Shown piece by piece: positions 31,101 through 42,863 of a stretch of 64,000 nucleotides of DNA. The notes beneath the pieces are model-generated. The model ran no database searches. It was not told the DNA's origin and worked only from the letters and a program-made list of their open reading frames with translations. Position numbers and translations under genes: made by a program. The stretch comes from Mastacembelus armatus (lineage: Eukaryota > Chordata > Actinopteri > Synbranchiformes > Mastacembelidae): the NCBI RefSeq assembly GCF_900324485.2, contig NC_046648.1:20891739-20955738 (forward strand), given 5' to 3'. How positions within the stretch are numbered: position 1 is the first letter of the stretch; every line of letters begins with the position of its first letter.

Positions 31101-34100
31101 CGGTCAGGCCGCATTTTGGTATATTTGTATGTGTGTGCAGAGGGAGAGAGAGAGGGAGAGAGCACGAGATAAAGAAAGAGCGGGAGTGTGTGTTTGTGGC
31201 TGTGATAGCTCAAAGTACTGCTGAAAACTGAATGTGATGAGCGGCTCTGATCCATGATAGTATCAATAGTTTTGAGTGTAGAGCACAAAAAATACAGAAA
31301 ATCATCTTTAACCACAAAGTACAACTGTTGATGACAGCTTGCTGTGGCACCTTGCTTTATCCTGCTTTCAGCCAACTGTTTCACTTCTGCACAGAGTAAA
31401 GAGGCTCTGAAGCCACTCAGTGTGTCAGAGGAAGGCTGGGGGAAAGAGGGCAACACAACAGAAGTAAAAACAAAGCCATTTCTTCTGAAGAAGAAAACAG
31501 ACAGTGTGGTCAAAAGAAAGCTGAGTAGGACATTTATACAGAGCACTCAAGTTTAAACAAAGACACAGCCTGTGTCATTTAGAGCCATAAAATAATCATT
31601 TTTTAACCACTTCCAACATTTCAAGGGACATTCCACTCAATAACACATTTCACGAGTATCACGACATGAATGCACCAGTGTAAAACGTTTCATGGCTCCA
31701 GAGGGAGCTGCAAGAAATCTGATAACCACCTCACATGATGATTCTCGAGTCCACATCAGCTCTGTCTGAGGACTAGTTTGCAAATCAAAAAAAAACTGGG
31801 GGTGTGGAGTTAGGAAGAGGTGAGTTTAACAGACTAGCATGAGCCTCATTTCTGCTTCAGGCTACATTAGCTGCTACTAGTATTGCACACACAATTTCCA
31901 AAAAAAACTCTTACTAGGTGAGTTGCATTGTGGGTAAGGTATGTGGGCCAGTTTTTTTTTTACAAGGATTAAAAAATGTTTCTGGTTCTGTTGTTGAAGA
32001 GGGAAGTCAGGCCTCAGGATCCTCAGGAGCCCAGAGCTAAACAATTTAATTTACATAACATTTTCTGTTTATATTAGGGTGAAGAAATCAGGAAAGATTT
32101 ATTTATATGACTAAATATTCATCAGATGTAAATGTTTTGTGTGTGCTTGTTTAAAAAAAGGCGTTTACTACATAGCAGCAACTATGCACCATGCTGCAGC
32201 AGCAGCAGGTTGCTGAAATCCCACACACATTGCTGACTTCTGTATCAGTTACTCTGCAGCTCGAGGAAATGCCAACTGTGTGCCATGCATTAGGATGCGG
32301 TTAACAATGCTCAGGCAAGAGCTGTGCTAAAAAAAAACATAAAGGCAAAAAAAGTAAAGAAAAACAATGCAAAGGCGGCACTTCAATCAAGGCTTCACTC
32401 TTTTTGTTGTCTGTTGAAGCCGACCCCCCTCTCCTCCCCTGATTATAGGCCTGTAGGATTGTTTTCCAGCTTTAAAATGACCCACATTTTTACACTGTGT
32501 CCCCCACCTCCACCATTTCCTCTCCCTTGGCCTGTGCCAAAAGGTTCCTCTGCACATGGCGGCCAGGTTTCCTGTAGGCCACTGAAAAAGCACAGCACTG
32601 ACGTACAAGGCACAAAGACAATGCACAACTCCTCTAAACAAACACCCATGCGCACCCACTTAGACTGCTGTGGTTGCATCACACGTGCACACGCTTAATT
32701 CGAGCAGCAGAAAGAACAGGTCCGGTGTTTGCCCTGCCAAGTGCGTGGGATGCAAGTGCCATCTCTGGGTGGTTTTGGGGCCTCAGTGTAGATGCTGAAC
32801 ACAGGAAGACTGACTTAAATCTCAATTAGACTCCACCTTGAGCTAACACCCCTCCCCCCGCAACCCCAATCCTAACGACAAAATAAAACTGCGGTTAAAG
32901 TTACTGATGTTCTTTCAGATTAGACAGCCTCCTGACTGACTTCACACTATCTCTGCAGTTAACTTGCCATTTCACTCCCGGGTGTCTGTCTTAGTGATAT
33001 GACACGGCCATCACTCAGACTGTTTAGATTGAACATACATTTTAGGATTTAATAGGGAATTTTAAGAAATTTTAACAGGTATATTTTGAGGTAGTAGTAC
33101 ATGTTTAGCCTGAAGACTAGAAAAGAAATGCTGAGAACAGAGAATTGCCATTTTAAATATTAACTAGTAAAAATGTGGTGTACTGCTAAAGCAAAGAGGT
33201 TTTTTGTACAAACTGATTTCTTTTCACATTTAAACAACACAAAACTGGGAGGAGCAAATGTTTAGGTAGCTCTAAATATTCCATGAATTGGGAAAATATT
33301 AATTTCATTTTGAAAACTTGTTCTTAGTCTTGACATTTCAGGGATCTTTTAAAAATCATTAAGCTTTTCTTCTGTTTTGCTGCTGCTGAGTATTTTAAAA
33401 AAGTACAATATATGAGATACAATTTCCTATAATTACTGTTTGTATTTGTGTGTAGTCTTTTTATAGATTCATAAAGTTTAATTAGAAAAAAAAAACATTT
33501 TGTCCTTTAAGTTTTTTTTCTCCACTAGCAGAGTTTTTAAATGGAAATCTGTCTCCACCTGTGTCCCGTCTCTAGAGAGAGTTTTTGTACTTTGGCAGCT
33601 CTTATGTTTTATTTCTCATCACAGCTACTAAAGCATCTTAGGTGGAATGAAAAAGTTTCCACAGGTTGTGGCCCAGCACATTAACAGCAGACACTGACCG
33701 CTGCTGCTCTATTGGACAGGAAGCGCTGTCCGTGGTGAGTGAGGAGCAGTCCTTATTCGAGCCATCCTACCCCGCAGCCCCGGCCATGCACATGAAGACT
33801 GAGATGACGTCGCCGGGCGGGTTCAGTCAGGCCTCCAAGCAGAGTCCCGAGCCCACTGAGTCGGAGTGGGTGGGGTCAGTGGCACAAAACTCTGGGAAAA
33901 GAGGCGATCACGTCAAAGGAACCAGGTGAGTCAGGACTGGCTGTGGCCACAGGGGAGCACAGGTTCCCAGATTATCTGACTGTAGCTTTGTTACCGTCCA
34001 TGGTAACAATGAGGGTTTTTCCAGACCCTAAAAAAAATATTTGTTTATCGTTTACTCACCAAATACAATTTGCAAGTTGGTAGCGTGACCCAAATAAAAG

Positions 34101-37100
34101 GTCTGAGTACTTCTTCCATCACTGCTGCATGGCAGGTTTTATTCAGAGATTCCTCATGTATAAACAGAAAATTCTCTTAATGGTTTTTGAACTCAAGTGG
34201 TAACAGCTGACAGTTGCTGGCTGTAAATATTCTAGTAATGACCAAACTTGAAGCTAATGTGTGTCATGCAATTCATTTCAATTTAGTGAAAGTCAACAGG
34301 GCTTACTAGTCTAAGTTAGAACTACTTAACAACAGGCTTACGCTCTATAGGTTCTTCACATGCTGCTGAGAAACAGGCTAAATTTATAAGCCATCAACTA
34401 CAGATATTAGTAAACACTACAAGTGGAAACACACCCAGCTGAAACTGTGAAATCTACAGGCAATGGCCAGTGATTACCAGCCACAGCAATAAACATCTCA
34501 ACATTTGAAATGAGGAGTTGTTACAGCTACATAAGTGGAAGTCGACTCAATTTGGATAATATTTCCAAGCTTTATTAAAGTATTTTAATGATCAAAGTAC
34601 TCAACACCTTACACTGTTTTCTCCTCTGTCCATTTCAGCCGTGAGTCTCCTGTCGACTGCAGCGTCACCAAACGCTCCAGACACATGAGCAACGACGGGG
34701 CCCCAATGCAGTACCAGGCTTCGTACCCGGAGCCTCGAGTCAGCCCCCAGACTGCCACCCCGCCGAGCAGCACCACTGAGGAGAAAAGGGTCATCGTGCC
34801 GGCAGGTGAGCTGACTCACTCGCATAAGACCATCCCTGTCACAAGACTGTTTCCCAAGAACTGGCACACACTGAGTTGACTTATGCAACCTCCATAACTG
34901 AATCAGAAATGGGCAAAGCATGTTTGTGAATCTCACCCTTCTTCCGCAAACTACTGCTACCACCAACTCCTACTCTCCAGTCCAAAAGCTGTCTGTCTGA
35001 GCATGATACTGCGTATGTAATAAATGCTATTTCAAAAGTGTGAAGCCTAAAGTTTAAATTTAGTACTCACAACTGTGATATTAACATGAGAGAGAACAAA
35101 CAGGAATAGATGCATGATGAGCTAGTATGCACATTTTCATTTCGAATCATTCTGCTTCCCTTTTCAACCTTGTAATGGAAATAAGTGTAAGTAACTTAAC
35201 AACAGGCAGTAGCTACATCTAAAATTACATTACTGATACTAATTATTACTGATGATTCCTCGGTGCCACAGAGCTCATTGCCTAAAAAAAAAAAAAAAAA
35301 AAATTAAAAACACACTGAGGAGCCTGTTACGGTGGCTGCCATGTGCTTTCATTACTATGAACAAAGACATTTTTTTTTGTTAACTCAATCTCAATCCCAC
35401 ATAAACATCAGGCAGTTTAATGTTTGCTAAAACCTAATCCCCAGCTGTTTTAGGAAGTTATTAAGCCTCACATTTTTCTGACCCTTTTTACACAATTATA
35501 TCTTCAGTAGTCACAAAGGGACGTTGGGGTAAGTGCTTCGGGCACTTTGGGGAAGTCTAAAGGTTCTGAGAGACTTGAAACATTCCTGGTTTTGGTATTT
35601 TTGTCAGATTTGCTGACAATATGAAAAATATACAAAATTGCTAGACCTACCTGTAAAAAACAGAATACTAATATCCTTCAAATGGATGTGTGATGTGTTT
35701 TACAGACATCCGTGGTTACAAAGACTTGTTTTTGGCCACATTTGCACCTGTGGTTTCAGCAGAGCAAAATGTTGTTTCATCACATTCGATCTACAACATC
35801 TTGTTGAATGTTCACCCTGATGCCTAAATAAAGGCAGCTGATTTCCATGTTTCTCTGCGGAGGAAAATCACTGACTTGGGGTTGAAACGATGTGTCATTA
35901 CCATCCCAGCAGTCGCAGTCAAGGTTTAGACAACCAACTGTACTTGACTATCTCGTCCTCGCTATGAATCACAAGTCCAGCCACCTAAAAACTAACCTGA
36001 TGGCATGAATTCTATTCTCTGTTTTGCACAGTTCCCATACAGTTACTATCCTGAGACTCATTAAATGAGTACATTCAAAGCGGCATGTTTTAGTGAGTCA
36101 GTGTCTGGAGGGGCACCACTTCAGAGAGGTGCAGTGAACGATTAAAAACAGAGAAAACTCCAACAAGCTTCATCAATGAGTCACCAGCACCAAGTTCTTC
36201 TGGTCTATAATACACGGATATTGTATCATGGCAGTATGTGTTAAACAGGCACAATCAGGATTTGAGGGTGTGGTGATTTCTGCTCAAAACGAAGGGTCCT
36301 GTCTAATATTACTGGCAATTCAGAGCGCAGTCATTGTTTGCTACTGGAAATGACCCTACCTTCCTTAGCTAGATCAGTAATATATTTTAACACTGTGCCA
36401 AAACATCAAGATCAATTTTTAAAAAAATCAAAATTAAGTTTTTATTAAAAGGTTATAAACCCAATTTTTGCAAAAAACATAATATGGAAATAATGATGAA
36501 ATAAGCACAATACCTATAACCAGGATATGTGAGAGAAATTAGGGTGATGAGGTTTTTTTTAAAACCAAGAGTGAGGATTCATAACTTGTAAAGGCGAAGC
36601 AACATACATCCTTAGATGCAACCTGCAAAAGTCAAACCAAGAATTTCTAGTTATTTACATTCTACCACTAAATGCTGAATTTTCTTAAAATAACCATAAC
36701 ACATTAATCATACTATAGTTACTAAGACCAAGAGAGAACTACATTCCAAATAAATTTCATATTTATATTGATGAAAACGCATCTCCATGTAACAAAAGTT
36801 TTAAAAACATTGAATGCAACAAACTGTGTTCCACACATCTAAAATAAAAGCAGCTACAAACCAAACATCTGCTTTCACAAAGTGGTTGTTGCACCCATTT
36901 TATAATCGGTAACAAAATCACCAGTATCACAACTGGTACAGATATCTAAGTCATTTCCGGTGTTAATCAGCTTTTTCATGTCCTACCAAAAAAATCATAT
37001 AGAAGTCAAGGCTTTTTCACACCTCTTCTGTATGACACACCTATGTACATTGTTCTTTTTAAAGATCATTTATGAGACATGTTTTTCATTGTTAATGTTC

Positions 37101-40100
37101 AACTGTCTCTTACATAATTGAAACATCTGCTGTTAGTATGTGTACTGAACTGCTGTTGATCTCATAACTGGTTGAAATGTCAAAGTCATTTTCGTATAGT
37201 CTATACATTGAAGATAACCACAGAGAAAAAAAAAGTTAAAACACCCTTTTAGTGTCAAACTCAGCACTTAATGTACAGAACATCATTCTGCAAGTAAAGT
37301 AACTAATAAGCAAAACACATTTTTAGTGGTGCATTAAGTATTTGCACAGGAAATCAATTGTATAAATGCTATCAGTATCATTTCTGATCATTTCTCTATG
37401 ACTCTACCTGTTCCTCCTATAACTTCCTGTTTGACTATTTAACCATCAAAACCAGAACAGCATTTATCTAATTATCTACTCTTTTAAAAAAAAAAAAAAA
37501 AAAAAGAGCAGCTATCTAACAAAGTGAGAGGCCTTCCTATAAATCAGTGTTTTTTTCCTGATCAAGTCTATGCCTCTGGCCTCTCTCTACCCTCTCATGC
37601 CAGATCCTGAGGTTTGGACACAGGACCATGTCCGGCAGTGGCTGGACTGGGCCATCAAGGAGTATGTCCTGGAGGAGGTGGATGTTATGCTGTTCCAGTC
37701 ACTGGATGGCAAGGCCTTGTGCAAGATGACCAAGGACGACATGATGCGCCTCACATCAGCCTACAACGCAGACATCCTGCTCTCGCACCTCAATTACCTC
37801 CGGCAGAGTAAGGCTCGCCTCACATCCAAGATATCTCCCTCAGTTGCTAATAATCATTTTTGATTCAAATTTTCACAATCTTAATGTTCTTCATTGTTTT
37901 ATGGCCCAAAGTTTTACAGAAATCAAAAGAAAATTTGGGGAATTATAAAGTAATGACGACAAATTTTAAGACAAAAAAAAAAAATTTATGCTGCAGCCTC
38001 TTACATGTGAAGATATGCTGCTTTTTCCTTGCATTACACATATTTAGTTTGAACAACTGTGACTACTGTTTTAGATCTTGATGGCACTTGCTCCATTACT
38101 TATCACTTTGTAGTGTTTGTCTTTATAGTGTCTGAAGCAGCTGCACTTCAGCTTCTGCAAATCACTGGGTATTTAAAAAATCATTTCAAGATAGAATGAA
38201 ATTAGCATTTATCAGTTTTAATAGAGGTCTGACAGTCACCATGTTCAAGTCAAGCTTTCAAGGTAATGCAGGATGCTAACAAAATGACTGCAACACAATA
38301 CATAAGAGAGCAATTCTGCCCAAGTGTGACTGAATTTCACTGCATCTATGTTAAAAAGAAGATCAAAAGATAATTCTGGCTTTTCTTGTCTTTGCTCCAG
38401 GCAGCCCGACATTCTCCTACTCCACAACTCCCACAAACACCACACCTCCGCAGCAACCCAGACTACAGGTGAAAGCAGGTGAGATCCTCTGTTCTTCTCA
38501 ATATCCGTTTTATTTTAAAACACCAGGACAACTTATGTTTTCAAATCAGCTTCTTGCTACAGTATGAGCATTAGGCTACATAAGCACAGTGTTTTAGTCA
38601 GATTAGCTGAACCGTTAACTGCTAAACTCATAATAAATAAGAAACAAGGCTATTTTTTGTACCATTTTTGCTTCTATGCTTTAACATTAGACCCAGTTTA
38701 GACAGGATGTTAGGGTGGGACATGCTGTGAAATGGCACCATTAGTAATCAGGTTTTTATAGCAGCAAAAAGCAAAAAAAAAAAAAAAAAAAAAAAAAGAG
38801 GTCATAACAACACATATGTAGCAGAGAAATAAAGGGGGAGTTGTGAGTTTTCTCAGGTGATGGTGCTTGTAGCTGGTAATGGAAGGTAATGAGACTTCAG
38901 TGTAATTTCTTCTTATAAACTGATGAATCAATACCAAGTATTTACAGACATTTCATATTTCACTGGTAAAACTTGTAATGTAGCACTTTTAGGCTGTTGC
39001 TTTAATAATTTTACTTAATATAAATGTCTTCCAACACTACCCAAAAAGGCGAAATAGTCCAACTTCACTCCATTACAGCTTACTCAGCATATTTCAAATG
39101 TAAGAAAATATATTTTCTCTTTCCATTTTTGTTTCAGTGGTTCATGTTAAACTGCTAACATTTCCCTGATGGTCACACTTTTGACAGTGGTTTGACTGCG
39201 TCTGGGTGTGAAATCAGAACTCAGAATTCAGGGTCACAAAAGAGCCATGACGAAAACTACTTGAATGATTTAGGGGTTTAAAAATAATGTGTTGAGTTTC
39301 AGTACCATGACTCTTACCATGTTAAGAGTCTAAAAGGCTCCTTGGCCATAACACTGGCCTCAGTTGACAAAAACTTTGAGTCCAAAACTCAACAGCCAGT
39401 TTCAGACAGGAAACAGCTGCATCAGTACAGGAAATGTGGGGTACGGGTCTGGCTCCTGGGACACAATTCACAATTTGGTGGCAACAGAGGTGGCCTGAAC
39501 AAAAGAATGCTCACTGAAGAAACTGTGGGTCATCCACAGACCACCAAATCAGACCACCTGACCTGTCACACTGTCCTTTTCAAAGCCTTGTGTGCCATGT
39601 GCCTGTCAATGTCTCATATCATCCTTGTCTTTTGTGTGTGTGTGCGTGTGTGTAGAGAACAGCTATGATGAGATCAGCCGCAGAAACAGCTGGCAGGCAA
39701 ACACCATGACTGCAGTGCCTAAAGGTGTGACAGAATCATATGAAACCAACGATCATGACAAATTTTTCATGCATGAAACTATTGGGTTTGCAACAAATGG
39801 GATTCAAAACTAGCTCACATCTGATGTTCAAACTATTTCACATAAAACCTTTTTTTCCTTTTGGGTTTGTAGGTTCTCCCATGGAGCATCAACACAACAG
39901 AGTTACAGAGCCTACTCCAAGAATTGTGCAAGGTAGAAACATACAAATATTATATTCAAACCCTTGGATCTTTAAGAGGAGAGGATGCTCAAACTTCAGA
40001 CAGGTTCAATTATGAGCAGATATTTAAACAGGACTAAGAGTCTATAGTGATACTAGCAGCTCTGAGAGACTTTGCTTTGAGCTAAATGCTAATATGCAAG

Positions 40101-42007
40101 CAATCACAATGCTACAGTAACATGTTGACGCTAGGCAGGTATATTGTGTATTATGTTTCTCATCTTAGAGTGCTGGGATGCCAATAATTTGCTTAAAAGC
40201 ACCTGAGGCTAATTGTAATTAGTTTTTAGTACTGAACAAACAAAGGATTCGATGACAATCTGACCGAACAGTGGTGATAGCTCACTCAAACAGAAAAGTC
40301 AACATCATGGGGTCCTAAAAGAAAACTCAGCAAAGTCATCAGGAATCATCCTGTGGGGACCATGAACACCTGCATTTCATTCTGGATCAAAGTGATTGGC
40401 TGTCAGACATTATCATTTATGCAGCAATGAGCTTTAAAAATGCACAATTAGTCTGAATATTCACTGTCACGGAGCACAGCACAAGACCTGATTTCAATAT
40501 TGTGCTTGCTTCAAAATGCACGTGATGTCAAACAGGTTTTAACTACTTTAAAAGACTAATACTAAACTTTGGATAAAACTGAACAATTTACCTGAATTTC
40601 ATTTCAAGGATTAATAGAGTTTATCTTGTCTCTTGTTAAGGCTCAAAAGATTATTTAACATCTAAAAATCATGTGCTTTTTCTTCTTTACAGACCCATAT
40701 CAGACATTAGGGCCCATTAGCAGTCGACTAGCCAACCCAGGTAAGAATCTAAACCGCTGCAAGACAAATGAGCAAGAGTGACACAAATGAGGCCTTTACA
40801 CTGTCTGCTTTGGCAACATAAGAGAAAAGGCCACAAGGGCTGGCACACATGCACTTACTTTCCAAAAATGAAGTAAACATCAAGCAACACCTGTTATGCC
40901 AGCAGAATTGCAACATGCTTACACTAAGATGAAATCTGGCTTCCCTCTCACCAAAATGACTGTTTGCCCTGCTGTTTCCTCACAGAAGGCCAAGCCCTCA
41001 GCTCACCCAAGAACCGAACAGGCAAACAAAGCCCATTCAAGCCCCCTGACCCCAGCGCTCACAGGCCTGTGGGTAGGTTGTCTGTCATTTCCTCCAAGTC
41101 ACACAGTGAAAAGGTCACATTTGGTGAAAAAAAAAAAAAAAAGACAAGTGTGATATGTCCAAAAAACTGCACTTTGTCAAAAAAATAAATTAATTAAAAA
41201 AAACAAACTAGAAGCTGTCCATGGTCCTGGAATAACTGGATGAATCAACAAGTTGTAAAGTTTCTTCTGCACTTTATTCTAAACTTTAACGTTAAAATTA
41301 GGGTCTACTTGGTGTTAGCGCCTTGATCTTTACCCTACACCCTTCAAAATGTTCCTGTATTAATAGTTTAAAAAATAAAATCCTACACACAAATACTTCT
41401 CTCAGATAAAACTGGTCAGTTTTGTACATTTTTTCCCTTGCTTTTGCAGTACTTTTTTTAAAGCCGTTTTTCATTTCTCCTCCCAGGTTCAGGCCAGATC
41501 CAGCTCTGGCAGTTCCTGCTGGAGCTGCTGTCCGACAGCAACAACGCAAGCATCATCACATGGGAAGGGACCAATGGAGAGTTCAAGATGACTGACCCTG
41601 ATGAGGTGGCCAAGCGCTGGGGCGAACGCAAGAGCAAACCCAACATGAACTACGACAAGCTGAGCCGCGCACTGCGCTATTACTACGACAAGAACATCAT
41701 GACAAAGGTGCATGGCAAGCGCTACGCCTACAAATTTGACTTCCAAGGCATCTCGCAGGCCCACCAGAACCACGCTGCAGAAAGTGGGCTTAAATACCAG
41801 ACTGACATGTCTTACGTCCAACCCTACCACAGCCACCAGCCCAAAATGAACTTCATGAGTGGTCATCCGGCACCTATGCCCGTCTCCCCTGGCAACTTTT
41901 TTGCCCCTCCATCGACGTACTGGAACTCCCCCAGCAGTCCAATCTACCCTGGGTCAGCCATGACCAGACATCCCACTACTCATTCCCACCTGAACGCATA
42001 CTACTGA
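28162..42007 (+). CDS. fli1b: ETS transcription factor Fli1b
   Basis: Nine coding exons (28162-28179, 33720-33925, 34639-34805, 37604-37807, 38401-38478, 39656-39724, 39873-39932, 40693-40740, 41487-42007) give 456 residues, close to human FLI1 (452). The first exon encodes only MDCPIK and joins [15 protein letters not shown] in phase 0. The Pointed (PNT) domain is residues about 131-198 ([33 protein letters not shown]). The ETS domain starts at about 284 ([22 protein letters not shown]-side [40 protein letters not shown]). The C-terminus ends SHLNAYY. Fli1 drives endothelial and megakaryocyte programmes. Linkage to etv2 points to the b paralogue. Confidence 0.9.
28180..33719 (+). other. fli1b: fli1b intron 1 (5.5 kb)
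   Basis: No coding exon was recognised. It contains a triple ACGCGT cluster near its start, a GC-richer, unique-looking stretch at about 29.4-29.85 kb, a poly-T run (30770-30790) and short GA runs near 31140. In vertebrates FLI1 intron 1 carries haemato-endothelial enhancers, so conserved elements may lie here (inference). Confidence 0.5.
28419..28450. promoter_or_regulatory. Triple ACGCGT cluster
   Basis: The self-complementary hexamer ACGCGT occurs at 28419-28424, 28430-28435 and 28445-28450, about 240 bp inside fli1b intron 1, in a CpG-richer patch. Confidence 0.4.
40030..40450 (+). mobile_element. Percomorph interspersed repeat in fli1b intron 7
   Basis: Landmarks such as TTGAGCTAAATGCTAATATG, a GTAACATGTTGACGCTAGGC block, AGTCATCAGGAATCATCCTG and GGGGACCATGAACACCTGC follow the order of a repeat I know as very common in perciform genomes. 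Its ends are unclear and it is degraded. A second relative is at about 62945-63130. Confidence 0.4.
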
Positions 42008-42440
42008 AGACTATGCATTTCACACCTGAACAGGATAGCATGGGAGAGGAAACCAGGTGTGTTAAATTATATATGCACACTGCATCCAGGATGAACCTGT
42101 CTGTCCCATTCCTTAAGAATGGACAAAACATGAGGGTAAATGAACTCTGTGGTGAAAGGATTTGTATTGTACTCTTCCAAGATTTTCTGAATATACTGAT
42201 GACAACATATTAACTGTTATTCAGTTGTTATGAAACCAAGTTTTCTTTTCATTTGTAAGTACCTTGTTTGTTACTGTTGTAAAGACAGACATCATACTCT
42301 ATAATGTTATGAGTAACATACTGCTCTTTTCACTTCACAGGTCAAAAATGCAGTTATGTCAATGACCTGACATTTGTAAAAGAGAAACTGTACAGAATGA
42401 TTTGTCATGTAGCAATATAACATTTACTCAATGTAAAGCT

Positions 42441-42446
42441 AATAAA
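42441..42446 (+). terminator. fli1b: fli1b polyadenylation signal
   Basis: AATAAA about 430 bp after the stop codon, in an AT-rich 3' UTR. Convergent with the ZP gene, whose stop codon is about 420 bp away on the other strand. Confidence 0.6.
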
Positions 42447-42863
42447 TGATGCTTGTACCTGAAAATGAACTCGTGTTGTATGAATTCGGAGGTTTTTTCA
42501 TCTTTTTGTTAACTGAAATCATTTCTATACAAGTATGCACTTAGGCAGTAGAATTGGGAAATAAGCTAATTCACTTTATTGCTGAGAGATAAGAAGATTG
42601 ACACCACTCTCATACATGTTTGTGACATAATCAACAGCAGGCAAGTGGTCAGATTAGCTCAGCACAATGCAGCTAGTCTGACTGACACATGATAACAAAA
42701 AAAAAAAAAAAAAAAGAAAAATCACTACTGATATTCTCAAGTCTAAATAATACAAAAAACACAATATTTTCCTCAGACCTTCGTGCAGTCATTGCTTTGG
42801 GCTGATTAGGTGTCATGTAAGGAAGCAACTCAGGCTGAATTTATCACTGTTCAAGCACCAGCT

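Noticed and set aside
37416-37427. Second possible FOX:ETS site (CTTCCTGTTTGA) in fli1b, and one near 35095 (ACAAACAGGAAT)
   Set aside because: Each misses one position of the 12-base consensus; single-mismatch hits are expected by chance.
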